From: JBEVJK01 sp963791325
GTDB taxonomy: Bacteria; Pseudomonadota; Alphaproteobacteria; Rhizobiales; Rhizobiaceae
Assembly (NCBI GenBank): GCA_963791325.1
Contig: CAWBRU010000005.1
Coordinates: forward strand, 1-64,000
Direction of reading: 5' to 3'
DNA length: 64,000 bases
This document shows, piece by piece, positions 26,747 through 35,587 of this stretch; the first letter of the stretch is position 1; each line of letters opens with the position of its first letter. The notes under the pieces were generated by a model. That model worked only from the letters and a program-made list of their open reading frames with translations. It ran no database searches and had not been told where the DNA came from. The position numbers and the translations under genes were made by a program.

Positions 26747-28417
26747 GAAAGCTGTCTCGCGGCGGCGCTCGACGGGCGTCGGCGAGACGCTGCTCGAGAT
26801 CCGCAACCTGCGCATCGAGGCGACCGTCTATCCGCCTGGCGAGCCGCCGCACGACGTGACCTCGTCGACGACGTGTCTCTGACGCTCGAACGCGGCAAGG
26901 TGCTCGGCTTGATCGGCAAATCCGGTGCCGGCAAGTCGACGATCGGGCTGTCGTCGCTGGGCTTCGGCCGCGGCGGCGTCAGGATCACTGGCGGCGAGGT
27001 GATGCTCAACGGCCGCGACATTCTGACCGGCGGCGTCGGCGGCCTGCGCAAGCTGCGCGGCAACGAGGTTTGCTATGTCGCCCAATCGGCGGCTGCCGCG
27101 TTCAACCCGGCGCATCGGCTGAGCGACCAGGTGGTCGAGGCCGCGCTCGAACATGGCGTGTCCCGGCGCGCCGAGGCCGAGGCACGCGCCGCGGCGCTGT
27201 TTCGCAAGCTCGGCCTGCCCGATCCCGACAGCTTCGGCCGGCGCTTTCCGCATCAGGTCTCCGGCGGCCAGCTGCAGCGCGCCATGACGGCGATGGCGCT
27301 GTGCTCGGAGCCCGACCTGATCGTCTTCGACGAGCCGACGACGGCGCTCGACGTCACCACCCAGATCGATGTGCTTGCGGCGATTAAGGACGCGATTCGC
27401 GATACCGGCGTTGCGGCGCTCTACATCACCCACGATCTTGCGGTGGTGGCCCAGGTCGCCGACCAGATCATGGTGCTGCGTCACGGCAAGCTGGTCGAGA
27501 TATGGCGACACCCGGCAGATCATCAAGGAGCCGCGCCAGGACTACACCAACGCGCTGGTCTCGGTGCACCACATCGACCACACCGAGAAGAAGCCGACGG
27601 CGACCCCGGTCCTCTTCGGTCAAGAACGTGACGGCCGCCTATGGCGGCGGGCTGATCAAGGTGCTGAAGGACGTCTCGGTCGATATCCACCCCGGCCAGA
27701 CGCTGGCGGTGGTGGGCGAATCCGGCTCCGGCAAGTCGACCCTGGCCCGCGCCATTACCGGGCTGCTGCCGCCACAATCCGGCCTGATTACCTTTGCCGG
27801 CAAAGCTTTGCCCGGCAAGCTCGGGCAGCGCAGCAAGGAAGAGCTTCGCCAGCTGCAGATGATCTACCAGATGGCCGATGTCGCCATGAACCCGCGGCAG
27901 ACCGTGGGCACCATCATCGGCCGGCCGCTCGAACTTCTATTTCGGCATCCGCGGCCGCGAGCGCGACCAGCGCGTCGTCGAGCTGCTCGACAAGATCGAG
28001 CTCGGCAAGCGTTTCGTCGACCGCTATCCGGCGGAGCTGTCGGGCGGCCAGAAGCAGCGCGTCTGCATCGCCCGGGCGCTTGCCGCCAGGCCCAAGCTGA
28101 TCATCTGCGACGAAGTTACCAGCGCGCTCGATCCGCTGGTCGCCAACGGCATCCTGCGGCTGCTGCTGGAGCTGCAGGCGGAGGAAAACGTCGCCTATCT
28201 GTTCATCACCCATGATCTGGCCACGGTGAAGTCGATCGCTGATTCGATCGCGGTCATGTACCGCGGCGAGGTTGTCCGCTACGGCGCCAAGAGCGTGGTG
28301 ATCAACCCGCCGTTCGACGCCTATACCGATTTGTTGCTGTCCTCCGTTCCGGAGATGGAGGTCGGCTGGCTGGAAAAGGCGATCAAGACGCGGCGCATGG
28401 AGAGCGCGGGAAACTGA
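26739..28417 (+). pseudogene. Frameshifted double ABC ATPase (DppD-DppF fusion type)
   Basis: One reading unit encodes two peptide-type ATPases in tandem, about 558 residues. Domain 1 has Walker A GKSGAGKST, signature VSGGQLQRAM and Walker B DLIVFDEPTTALD; domain 2 has GESGSGKST, LSGGQKQRVCIARAL and LIICDEVTSALD. Four single-base changes interrupt it: a deletion near 26862 (ACCCTC now ACCTC), and insertions near 27499, 27616 and 27937. After the last, the frame stays open to the TGA at 28417. A strong AAGGAGG (26724-26730) precedes the ATG at 26739. Such fused ATPases are usual in rhizobial peptide/opine transporters. The substrate is unknown; the neighbouring convergent carnitine genes suggest, but do not prove, a quaternary amine. 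Confidence 0.8.
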
Positions 28418-28461
28418 GCCGGCCGGGTCGGGCTGATCGGCAGCCGGCCAGCTGAACCGAT

Positions 28462-29244
28462 CTAGCGTCCTTTCCAGACCGGGTCCCGCTTCTCGGCGAA
28501 GGCGCGGAAGCCTTCCTGATTGTCCTCGGAGGCGTAGAGCTCGTCGACGGTGCGGAACTGGCGTTTGGTGATCCGGTTCATCGCATCCTGGAACGCCATC
28601 GCCTCGGTGCGGCGGGCTACCTCCTTGATCGCCGCGAAAACCAGCGGCGGTCCCGACGCCAGCAGCCGCGCGACCTCCCAGACCCGCGCTTCGAGCGACT
28701 CCTTGGGCAGGATCTCATTCACCAGCCCCCAGCGATGCGCTTCGGCTGCGTCCATCCAGCGCCCGGTCAGCAGCAGATCCATGGCGACGTGATAGGGAAT
28801 GCGTTTCGGCAGCTTGATCGTGGCGGCGTCGGCCAGCGTGCCGGCGCGGATCTCGGGTAGGGCGAAGGAGGAATGATCGGCGGCATAGATCAGGTCGCAC
28901 GACAGGGCCAGCTCGAAGCCGCCACCCACCGCCATGCCGTTGACGGCTGCAAGCACCGGCTTGTTCAGGTCGCGCAGTTCCTGCAGACCGCCGAAGCCGC
29001 CGACGCCGTAGTCGCCGTCGACCGCGTCGCCCGCCGCCGCAGCCTTGAGGTCCCAGCCGGCCGAGAAGAACTTGTCTCCAGCGGTTTTGACGATAGCGAC
29101 GCGCAAGGCCGGATCGTCGCGGAAGGCCTGGAAAGTGAGGCCGAGCCGGCGCGACGTCGCCAGATCGATCGCATTGGCCTTGGGCCGATCGAGCGTGACC
29201 TCGAGGATGGCGCCATCGCGCCGTGTGCGCACGACATCAGACAT
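28462..29244 (-). CDS. caiD: Carnitinyl-CoA dehydratase / crotonobetainyl-CoA hydratase
   Basis: A 260-residue enoyl-CoA hydratase of the CaiD type. It matches Escherichia coli CaiD, as I remember that sequence, in characteristic segments: 'LDRPKANAID', 'KFFSAGWDLKAAA', 'AVNGMAVGGGFELAL' and the identical C-terminus 'FAEKRDPVWKGR'. Length is the same within one residue. It hydrates crotonobetainyl-CoA to L-carnitinyl-CoA (reversible). The ATG at 29244 gives the family N-terminus MSDVVRTRRDG and overlaps the end of the CoA-ligase gene by 8 bases, so it is the last gene of the minus-strand carnitine operon. Confidence 0.9.
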   Translation of the reverse strand: MSDVVRTRRDGAILEVTLDRPKANAIDLATSRRLGLTFQAFRDDPALRVAIVKTAGDKFFSAGWDLKAAAAGDAVDGDYGVGGFGGLQELRDLNKPVLAAVNGMAVGGGFELALSCDLIYAADHSSFALPEIRAGTLADAATIKLPKRIPYHVAMDLLLTGRWMDAAEAHRWGLVNEILPKESLEARVWEVARLLASGPPLVFAAIKEVARRTEAMAFQDAMNRITKRQFRTVDELYASEDNQEGFRAFAEKRDPVWKGR

Positions 29245-31354
29245 CGGCGGGCTCCTTCGCTGGCACGATCCGTTCCGCTGCCGGTTCGATTTCCGGATCG
29301 ACGACCAGCAAGGCATCGACCAGGGCAACGCCTTGACCCTGCGGCAATACGAGAAGGGGATTGATGTCGAGTTCGCGGATCGATGGCGTACGGGCTGCAT
29401 AATCGGCGATGGCGACGATGGTCGCGATTGCCGCGTCGAGGTCGCCCGGCACCCGGCCGCGGTAACCGGTGAGCAGGGGATAGAGCTTCAGCCCGGCAAG
29501 CGCTGCGGCAATGGAACCGGCGTCGGCAGGCAGCAGCAGCGTGGTGCTGTCCTTGATCAACTCGACCAAAACGCCGCCGCTGCCGATCGTCAGAACCGGA
29601 CCGAACAGCGGATCCCTGGTGATGCCGACGATCAGCTCGGCGACTGCACCGCGGATCATGCGCTCGACATAGAGGCCTTGCCCCAGCGTGCCGAGCGCCT
29701 CCGCTGCCTGCCTGACACTGTTGCGGTCGGCAAGGTTGAGGCGAACCGCGCCCTGTTCCGATTTGTGCGCCAATCCCAGCGCTTTGACCACCGCCGGCAG
29801 GCCGAGATCCTCGGCGGCTGCCACGGCCTCCGACGCGTTGCCGACCCGCCGTCCGGGCGGAATCGGCAGCCCGGCGGCAGCCAGCCGCGCCTTGGCCTCG
29901 GCCTCGTCCAAGGCAAGCCCTGGCCCACTATCGTCCGCGTGTCCAGGCGCAACGAGCGGCGCTGCAGGCGCCTCCTGCCAGCGCTGGCCGATGAAGGCGG
30001 CGGCCTCGGCAGCATCGACCGCTTCGGCAATGCCGTGCAAGGGCACGATGCCGCGGGCAAACAGCTGCTCGGCGTGGTGCTCGGGCAGGTTCTCCGCCAG
30101 TGAGGCGACAATCGCGCCGCGTGTGCGGGCAGTCCTCACGGCCACCTCGAAGGCGTCGACCGCCGGCCACCAGTCGGCATCCGAGCAGCGGTCGTCGCGG
30201 GGAAAGTCGAGGACCAGCAGATTGAGGTCGAAGCCGCCGCCGACCATGGCGCTGAAGGTGTCGCGCATGGCAGGCTCGTTGTTCCAGATGAACGTGTGAT
30301 AGTCCAACGGATTGGCCACTGCCACCAACGGCCCGAGGGTCGCCTTGACCCGCCGGCGATGCGCCTCGGCAAGCGAGGGGAAGTGGACCGCGCGGCCCTC
30401 GGCGCTGTCGGCCATCACCGACGCCTCGCCACCGGAGCAGCTCATCGACGAGAGGGCTGGGCCGGCCAGCGGCCCGCCGCCATGCAGCAGCTTCAGGGTC
30501 TCGATCAAGGCCGGAATGGAGTGAACCCGGGCGATGCCAAGCCGGCTCAGAAACGCTTGGGCTGCCGCATCCGAACCGGCAAGGGAGGCGGTGTGGGAGA
30601 TGGTGGCGGCACGGGCCTGCGCCGAGCGGCCGACCTTCATCGCCACGATGGGCTTGTCGAGTTCGCGCGCCCGGAAAGCCAGCCGTTCAAAGGCGGCCGC
30701 ATCGTCGAAGCCTTCGATATGCAGTCCCAGGCAGGAGACGCGTTCGTCCTCGATCAGCCCGAGGGCCATCTCCGACAGCCCGGTCTGGGCTTGGTTTCCC
30801 GCCGTCATCAGGAAGGCAAGCGGCAGGCCGCGGCGCTGCATGGTCAGATTGCAGGCAATGTTGGAGGATTGGGTGATGATGGCTGCGCCGCTCTGCCCGG
30901 CACCCAGTCGGCGCCCGCCGTGCTGGTCCGGCCACAGCAGGGCGCCGTCGGCATAGTTGATCAGCCCGTAGCAGTTGGGGCCGATGATCGGCATGGTGCC
31001 CGCCGCAGCAACGAGCTGCGCCTGCAGCGCTTCGCCTTCGGCATCGTCGGCGCCGGCCTCGCGGAAGCCGGCGGCGAAGCAGATGGCGCCGCCGGCGCCG
31101 CGCCGCGCCAGTGCCGCAACAACATCGATCGTCAGGCGACGGTTGACGCCGACGAAGGCGGCGTCCGGCGCGGCCGGCAGGTCCTCCACGGACCGAAAGG
31201 TAATCAGCCCCTCGACCTCGGCCTTGGTCGGATGAACCGGCCAGATTTCGCCGGAAAACCCCATCTTCAGCGATTGCTTGACCACCGCGGCGGCCTGCAC
31301 GCCGCCGAACACGGCGATGGAGCGCGGCCGCAGCAGCCGTTCGAGCCGGTTCAT
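29237..31354 (-). CDS. Acetate-CoA ligase (ADP-forming)-family protein, probable betaine acid-CoA ligase
   Basis: A 705-residue NDP-forming acyl-CoA synthetase. Order of domains: N-terminal CoA-binding Rossmann domain (RPRSIAVFGGV), two succinyl-CoA-ligase-like domains with the presumed phosphohistidine in 'ISHTASLAGSDAA' (about residue 254), and a C-terminal ATP-grasp domain ('AHKSEQGAVRL', 'ELDINPLLVL'). It would activate an acid such as gamma-butyrobetaine, crotonobetaine or carnitine with CoA, forming ADP and phosphate. The ATG at 31354 follows the acyl-CoA dehydrogenase stop by 5 bases; a TTG at 31363 is an alternative. Using this family instead of the AMP-forming CaiC is notable. Substrate is inferred from neighbours. 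Confidence 0.85.
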   Translation of the reverse strand: MNRLERLLRPRSIAVFGGVQAAAVVKQSLKMGFSGEIWPVHPTKAEVEGLITFRSVEDLPAAPDAAFVGVNRRLTIDVVAALARRGAGGAICFAAGFREAGADDAEGEALQAQLVAAAGTMPIIGPNCYGLINYADGALLWPDQHGGRRLGAGQSGAAIITQSSNIACNLTMQRRGLPLAFLMTAGNQAQTGLSEMALGLIEDERVSCLGLHIEGFDDAAAFERLAFRARELDKPIVAMKVGRSAQARAATISHTASLAGSDAAAQAFLSRLGIARVHSIPALIETLKLLHGGGPLAGPALSSMSCSGGEASVMADSAEGRAVHFPSLAEAHRRRVKATLGPLVAVANPLDYHTFIWNNEPAMRDTFSAMVGGGFDLNLLVLDFPRDDRCSDADWWPAVDAFEVAVRTARTRGAIVASLAENLPEHHAEQLFARGIVPLHGIAEAVDAAEAAAFIGQRWQEAPAAPLVAPGHADDSGPGLALDEAEAKARLAAAGLPIPPGRRVGNASEAVAAAEDLGLPAVVKALGLAHKSEQGAVRLNLADRNSVRQAAEALGTLGQGLYVERMIRGAVAELIVGITRDPLFGPVLTIGSGGVLVELIKDSTTLLLPADAGSIAAALAGLKLYPLLTGYRGRVPGDLDAAIATIVAIADYAARTPSIRELDINPLLVLPQGQGVALVDALLVVDPEIEPAAERIVPAKEPADV

Positions 31355-31359
31355 GCTTT

Positions 31360-32526
31360 TCAAGCCCCGAGCGGACGCAGCAGCGCGCGCGAGATAATGT
31401 GCCGCTGGATCTCGCTGGTCCCTTCCCAGATCCGCTCGACGCGGGCATCGCGCCAGATCCGCTCGAGCGGCAAATCGTCCATCAGCCCCATGCCGCCATG
31501 GACCTGGATCGCTTCATCGGCGACGAACGCGAGCATCTCCGTGGCCTTCAGCTTGGCCATCGCCATGTCCTGGTCGGTGACGGTGCCCTGGTCGTACTTC
31601 CAGCCGGCCTCGAACAGCATCAGCTCGGCAGCTTTCAGCTCGGTCGCCATGTCGGCCAATTTGAACGAGACGCCCTGGAACTTGCCGATCGGCTGCCCGA
31701 ACTGCTGCCGATCGGCTGCGTAGGCGACGGAAAGGCCAAGCGCCCGCTCGGCCCGGCCGAGGCAGGTGGCGGCAACCTGCAGGCGGGTGGCGCCCAGCCA
31801 GGAATTCGCGACCTCGAAACCCTTGTGGACTTCGCCCAGCACCTGCTTCCTGGGCAACCGGCAGTCGTCGAATTCGAGCACGGAATTGGTATAGCCGCGA
31901 TGCGAAACGTTGCGGTAGCCGTCGCGGACGGTGAAACCCGGCGTTCCCTTGTCGACGAAGAAGGCGGTGATCTTCTTGCGTCTGCCCCGCGCGCCCTCCT
32001 CTTCGCCCGTCGCCATGAAGACGATGGCGAAATCGGCGATGTCGGCATGGCTGATGAAGTGCTTGGTGCCATTCAACACCCAGTCGCCGCCGGCCGTCTC
32101 GACCGCGCCGGCGCGCATGCCGCGCAGATCCGAGCCCGCGCCCGGCTCGGTCATCGCCAGGCAGTCCCATTTCTCGCCGCGAATGCAGGGAAAGAGGTAG
32201 CGTTCGCGCTGCTCCGGCGTGCCGGCCAGCAAGATGTTGGAGGGACGCGCCACGCAGGTCCAATGCAGCGCGTAGTTGGCCCGGCCGAGCTCCTTCTCGT
32301 AGAGCAGCCACGTCAGGGTGTCGAGCCCGGCGCCGCCGACCTCCTCCGGCATGTTGGCCGCATAGAGCCCGGCCGCAATCGCCTTGGCCTTGATCTCTTC
32401 GATGAGCTCGCGGCGCAGATGGCCGGTCCGTTCGACTTCCTGTTCGTGCGGATAAAGCTCGTTCTCGACGAAGGCGCGGGTCGTGCCGACGACCAGCTGC
32501 TGCTCTTCAGACAGGCCGAATTCCAT
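31360..32526 (-). CDS. Acyl-CoA dehydrogenase (probable gamma-butyrobetainyl-CoA dehydrogenase)
   Basis: A 388-residue FAD-dependent acyl-CoA dehydrogenase. Conserved stretches include 'CLAMTEPGAGSDLRGM' (FAD/substrate motif near residue 122), 'GRAERALGLSVAYAADRQQFGQPI', and the C-terminal 'QVHGGMGLMDDLPLERIWRDARVERIWEGTSEIQ' with the catalytic-Glu region. With a CoA ligase and CaiD on either side in pathway terms, the likely reaction is gamma-butyrobetainyl-CoA to crotonobetainyl-CoA. The start at 32526 (MEFGLSEEQQLVVG) lies 4 bases after the carnitine dehydrogenase stop. It could also act on another short acyl-CoA. Confidence 0.88.
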   Translation of the reverse strand: MEFGLSEEQQLVVGTTRAFVENELYPHEQEVERTGHLRRELIEEIKAKAIAAGLYAANMPEEVGGAGLDTLTWLLYEKELGRANYALHWTCVARPSNILLAGTPEQRERYLFPCIRGEKWDCLAMTEPGAGSDLRGMRAGAVETAGGDWVLNGTKHFISHADIADFAIVFMATGEEEGARGRRKKITAFFVDKGTPGFTVRDGYRNVSHRGYTNSVLEFDDCRLPRKQVLGEVHKGFEVANSWLGATRLQVAATCLGRAERALGLSVAYAADRQQFGQPIGKFQGVSFKLADMATELKAAELMLFEAGWKYDQGTVTDQDMAMAKLKATEMLAFVADEAIQVHGGMGLMDDLPLERIWRDARVERIWEGTSEIQRHIISRALLRPLGA

Positions 32527-32530
32527 CCGT

Positions 32531-33571
32531 TCAGCCCTTCTTGCTGTTCTTCTTGCGTTTTGCCTTGCCCGGATTTCGACCGGCCTTGGCGAGCTGGCGC
32601 GTGTAATCCTTGAAAAGCCGGCCGGCGCCCCAGCCCTTGCCCTTGTTCTCACCGGACAGGGCGGTCATGATCGCCACCAGATTGTCGTCTCGGATCCGCT
32701 CCAGGTCACGGATCGACAGCCCGGCTGCCTGGTCATCGGACTGGGCGGCGATCTTGTCGACCAGCTCCGGGGTGAGCTCCGGCACGTCCATCAGCTTGGT
32801 CCATGGCCAGGCCAGGCACGGGCCGAACTGGGCGATGAAGTGGCGCATGCCCGCTTCGCCGCCGGCGATGCGGTAGACCTGGAACATTCCCATCTGCGCC
32901 CAGCGGATGCCGAACGAGTAACGCATGATGTCGTCGAGCTCTTCGACGGTGGTGACGTCATCCTTGATCAGCCAGAGCGCTTCGCGCCACACCGCCTCCA
33001 GCAGGCGGTCGCCGACGAACGCTTCGATCTCCTTGCGGATCACCACCGGCTTCATGCCGATCGAGGTATAAAGGGCTTTGGCGCGCTCGATCGTTTCGGG
33101 ACAGGTACGATCGCCGCCGACGATTTCGACGAGCGGCAGCAGGTAGACGGGATTGAAGGGATGGGCGACCACCAGTCGCTCTGGGCGCTGCATGGCCGGC
33201 TGCATGTCGCTCGGCTTGATCCCCGACGTCGACGAGCCGATCACCGCGTCCTCGCGTGAATGGGCATCGATCTCGGCGAGCACCCTATGCTTGAGGTCGA
33301 GCCGTTCCGGAACGCTTTCCTGGATCAGGTCTGCGCCTTCGACCGCCCCGGCGATGGTCTTTGCAAAGCGCAGCCGGCCTTCCTTCGGCAGGCCGTCGGG
33401 CACCATGCGGCGATAGGCGCGGCGGGCACCCTTGAGCACGTCGCCAACCTTGCGCGCCGCCTCCGGATCCGGGTCGAAAATCGCCACATCGATGCCGTTG
33501 AGCAGCAGGCGGGCCACCCAGCCTGCGCCGATCACTCCGCCGCCAATGGCTGCCGCTTTGTTCAGGCTCAT
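32531..33571 (-). CDS. L-carnitine dehydrogenase (3-hydroxyacyl-CoA dehydrogenase family)
   Basis: A 346-residue NAD-dependent dehydrogenase. The Rossmann motif GGGVIGAGW is at residues about 9-17, and 'VVAHPFNPVYLLPLVEIVGG' (about residue 133) and 'KEIEAFVGDRLLEAVWREAL' are typical of L-carnitine dehydrogenases in the 3-hydroxyacyl-CoA dehydrogenase family. It would oxidise L-carnitine to 3-dehydrocarnitine. A lysine-rich tail (KAKRKKNSKKG) ends the protein; some relatives carry a C-terminal thioesterase domain, which is absent here. The neighbour BKACE enzyme would use its product. The start at 33571 gives MSLNKAAAIGGG, while an upstream in-frame extension is unconserved. Confidence 0.85.
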   Translation of the reverse strand: MSLNKAAAIGGGVIGAGWVARLLLNGIDVAIFDPDPEAARKVGDVLKGARRAYRRMVPDGLPKEGRLRFAKTIAGAVEGADLIQESVPERLDLKHRVLAEIDAHSREDAVIGSSTSGIKPSDMQPAMQRPERLVVAHPFNPVYLLPLVEIVGGDRTCPETIERAKALYTSIGMKPVVIRKEIEAFVGDRLLEAVWREALWLIKDDVTTVEELDDIMRYSFGIRWAQMGMFQVYRIAGGEAGMRHFIAQFGPCLAWPWTKLMDVPELTPELVDKIAAQSDDQAAGLSIRDLERIRDDNLVAIMTALSGENKGKGWGAGRLFKDYTRQLAKAGRNPGKAKRKKNSKKG

Positions 33572-33612
33572 CGTCCAGTTTTCCTGATTGTTCCGGATCG
33601 GGAACGAAGCCT

Positions 33613-34518
33613 TCACCAGCGCTTGTTCAGCTTCATCTTCTCACGCACGTGGGCGGGGCTGAGGATCCGCGATCCCATGGCTTCGGCGATGGTGACCGCG
33701 CGCTCGACCAGCGCGCCGTTGGTCGCCAGCACGCCCTTCCCAAGCCACAGATTGTCCTCGAGGCCGACGCGGATGTGGCCGCCGGCGGCAAGCGCGACAG
33801 CCGTGTAGGCGAGCTGGTTGCGGCCGATCGAGAACGCCGAGAACGTCCAATCGGCCGGCAGGTTGGCAGTCAGCGCCAGAAGCGTCGCCAGGTCGTCCGG
33901 CGCTCCCCAGGGAATGCCCATGCACAGCTGCACCATGACCGGATCGTCGAGCAGACCCTGCCCGTGCAGCCACTTGGCCAGCAGAAGGTGGCCGGTGTCG
34001 AAGATCTCGACCTCGGGCCGCACCCCCAACGCCTGGATCCGGGCGGCCATCGCCTTGAGCATCGCCGGCGTGTTGGTCATGATGTAGTCCTGCTCGCCGA
34101 AATTCATGGTGCCGCAGTCGAGCGTGCAGATCTCCGGCAACAGCTTGGCGACATGCGCCAGGCGCTCGGTGGCGCCGACCATGTCGGTGCCCACGGCAGC
34201 AGGCGGCAGCGGCCTCTCGGCGCTGCCCAGGGTCAGATCGCCGCCCATTCCGGCGGTGAAATTGATGATGACGTCGATGCCCGAGCGCTTGATCAGGTTG
34301 AGCACCTCTTCATAGAGGGCGACGTCGCGCGCGCCCTTGCCGGTCTCGGGATTGCGCACGTGAATGTGCGCGATCGCGGCGCCGGCATTGGCGGCCTCGG
34401 TGGCGGCGTCGGCGATCTGCCGCGGGGTGACCGGCACCTTGTCGGAACGGTGGGCGGTGTCGCCCGATCCGGTCACTGCGCAGGTGATGAACACGTCCCG
34501 GCTTGGCGCGAGTGGCAT
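33613..34518 (-). CDS. BKACE-family beta-keto acid cleavage enzyme (probable dehydrocarnitine cleavage)
   Basis: A 301-residue (beta/alpha)8-barrel enzyme of the DUF849/BKACE family. Zinc-ligand and active-site segments are visible: 'FITCAVTGSG' at the N-terminus, 'AAIAHIHVRNPETG' (His-x-His) near residue 49, and 'LDCGTMNFG' and 'EIFDTGHLL' further on. Family members condense a beta-keto acid with acetyl-CoA, giving acetoacetate and a new CoA ester. Beside an L-carnitine dehydrogenase the substrate is expected to be 3-dehydrocarnitine, with betainyl-CoA as product. It is the first gene of the minus-strand operon and faces the AraC-type regulator gene. Confidence 0.87.
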   Translation of the reverse strand: MPLAPSRDVFITCAVTGSGDTAHRSDKVPVTPRQIADAATEAANAGAAIAHIHVRNPETGKGARDVALYEEVLNLIKRSGIDVIINFTAGMGGDLTLGSAERPLPPAAVGTDMVGATERLAHVAKLLPEICTLDCGTMNFGEQDYIMTNTPAMLKAMAARIQALGVRPEVEIFDTGHLLLAKWLHGQGLLDDPVMVQLCMGIPWGAPDDLATLLALTANLPADWTFSAFSIGRNQLAYTAVALAAGGHIRVGLEDNLWLGKGVLATNGALVERAVTIAEAMGSRILSPAHVREKMKLNKRW

Positions 34519-34574
34519 GGCAAGTCCTTCGAAGGCGGTGAGCGGCCAGTGTCGCGCGGCTTGTCAGGTCATGC

Positions 34575-34582
34575 TTTGCAAA
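34575..34582. promoter_or_regulatory. Small palindrome in the carnitine operon/regulator divergent promoter
   Basis: The 71-base region between the BKACE gene and the divergent AraC-type regulator contains the perfect palindrome TTTGCAAA in an AT-richer stretch than its surroundings. It may be part of an operator or promoter for one or both directions. Only position and symmetry support this. Confidence 0.25.
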
Positions 34583-34589
34583 TTACGAA

Positions 34590-35585
34590 ATGAAATTGAT
34601 GAAAAGCGAGAAGCCGACGGTGTTTCAGGCCGAGCGCACGCCGCTCAAGGTGACGCTGCTGGTGCTGGACGGCTCATCGCTGATGTGCGTGGCGTCGGCG
34701 GTCGATCCCCTGCGCGCCGCCAACCGGGTCGCCGGCGCGACGGTGTTCGACTGGAAGACGGTGTCGCCCGACGGTGCCGCCCCGGTGACCACCAGCGGGC
34801 TGCCGATCGCTGTCGCCGGACCGTTCCGCCCGGAGGAGCGCACCGATCTGCTGGTGCTGGTCGGCGGCTTCGGCACGCGCGACCAGGCCGCTTCGGGATT
34901 GCTGTCGGGGCTCAGGCGAGCGGCGAAGCTTGCCCGCGCGGTCGGCGGTGTCGAGGCCGGCACCTGGCTGCTCGGCCGCGCCGGCCTGCTCGAGGGGCGC
35001 ACCGCCACCACCCATTGGGAAGACCTCGAGGACTTCGCCGCCGCCTTTCCAGGGACGGATGTGCGGCCGGACCGCTATGTCATCGACGGTCCGGTCTTCA
35101 CCGCCGGCGGCGCCTCGCCGACCTTCGACCTGATGCTCCATCTGATCCGCACCCGGCTCGGCATGGCCGCCGCGCTCGATGTCGCCAGCGTGTTCATCTA
35201 CGACCAGGCCAAGGCCGCCACCGAGGCCCAGCCGCTGGTCTCGCTCGGCCGGCTCGACGGCTACGATCCGCGGCTCGCCCAGGCGATCCGGCTGATGGAG
35301 ACACACATCGATGCGCCGCTGACCACCCAGGCGATCGCGCGCCGGGTAGGTCTCACCGGCCGCGCCTTGGAGACGATTTTCAAACGGGCGATCGACGAGA
35401 CGCCGGGCGCCTACTATCTCCGGCTCAGGCTGAGCGCCGCGCGCCGGCTGGTGCTCGACACACGCCTGGCGATGGCCGACATTGCCGCCCGCACGGGCTT
35501 CTCCTCGGCCGCCGCCTTCTCCCGCGCTTTCGCCCGCGACTTCGGCCTGCCGCCAAGCCTGCTGCGGCAGGGCAAAGCGCGCTGA
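34590..35585 (+). CDS. GlxA-family AraC-type regulator (CdhR-like)
   Basis: A 331-residue regulator with an N-terminal DJ-1/PfpI (GATase1-like) domain (about 20-190) and a C-terminal AraC double helix-turn-helix (about 225-325, 'LTTQAIARRVGLTGRALETIFKRAI' and 'MADIAARTGFSSAAAFSRAFARDFG'). The nucleophile position of the GATase1 domain reads 'GVEAGTW' with no Cys, so it is a sensor, not an enzyme. In Pseudomonas such GATase1-AraC regulators (CdhR, GbdR) control carnitine and betaine catabolism. Its divergent position beside the carnitine genes makes the same role likely here. ATG at 34590; a second ATG at 34599 is possible. Confidence 0.86.
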   Translation: MKLMKSEKPTVFQAERTPLKVTLLVLDGSSLMCVASAVDPLRAANRVAGATVFDWKTVSPDGAAPVTTSGLPIAVAGPFRPEERTDLLVLVGGFGTRDQAASGLLSGLRRAAKLARAVGGVEAGTWLLGRAGLLEGRTATTHWEDLEDFAAAFPGTDVRPDRYVIDGPVFTAGGASPTFDLMLHLIRTRLGMAAALDVASVFIYDQAKAATEAQPLVSLGRLDGYDPRLAQAIRLMETHIDAPLTTQAIARRVGLTGRALETIFKRAIDETPGAYYLRLRLSAARRLVLDTRLAMADIAARTGFSSAAAFSRAFARDFGLPPSLLRQGKAR

Positions 35586-35587
35586 GA

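Noticed and set aside
23927..27940. Programmed ribosomal frameshifting in the ABC operon
   Set aside because: Dozens of shifts in both directions without a slippery heptamer or downstream structure cannot be programmed.
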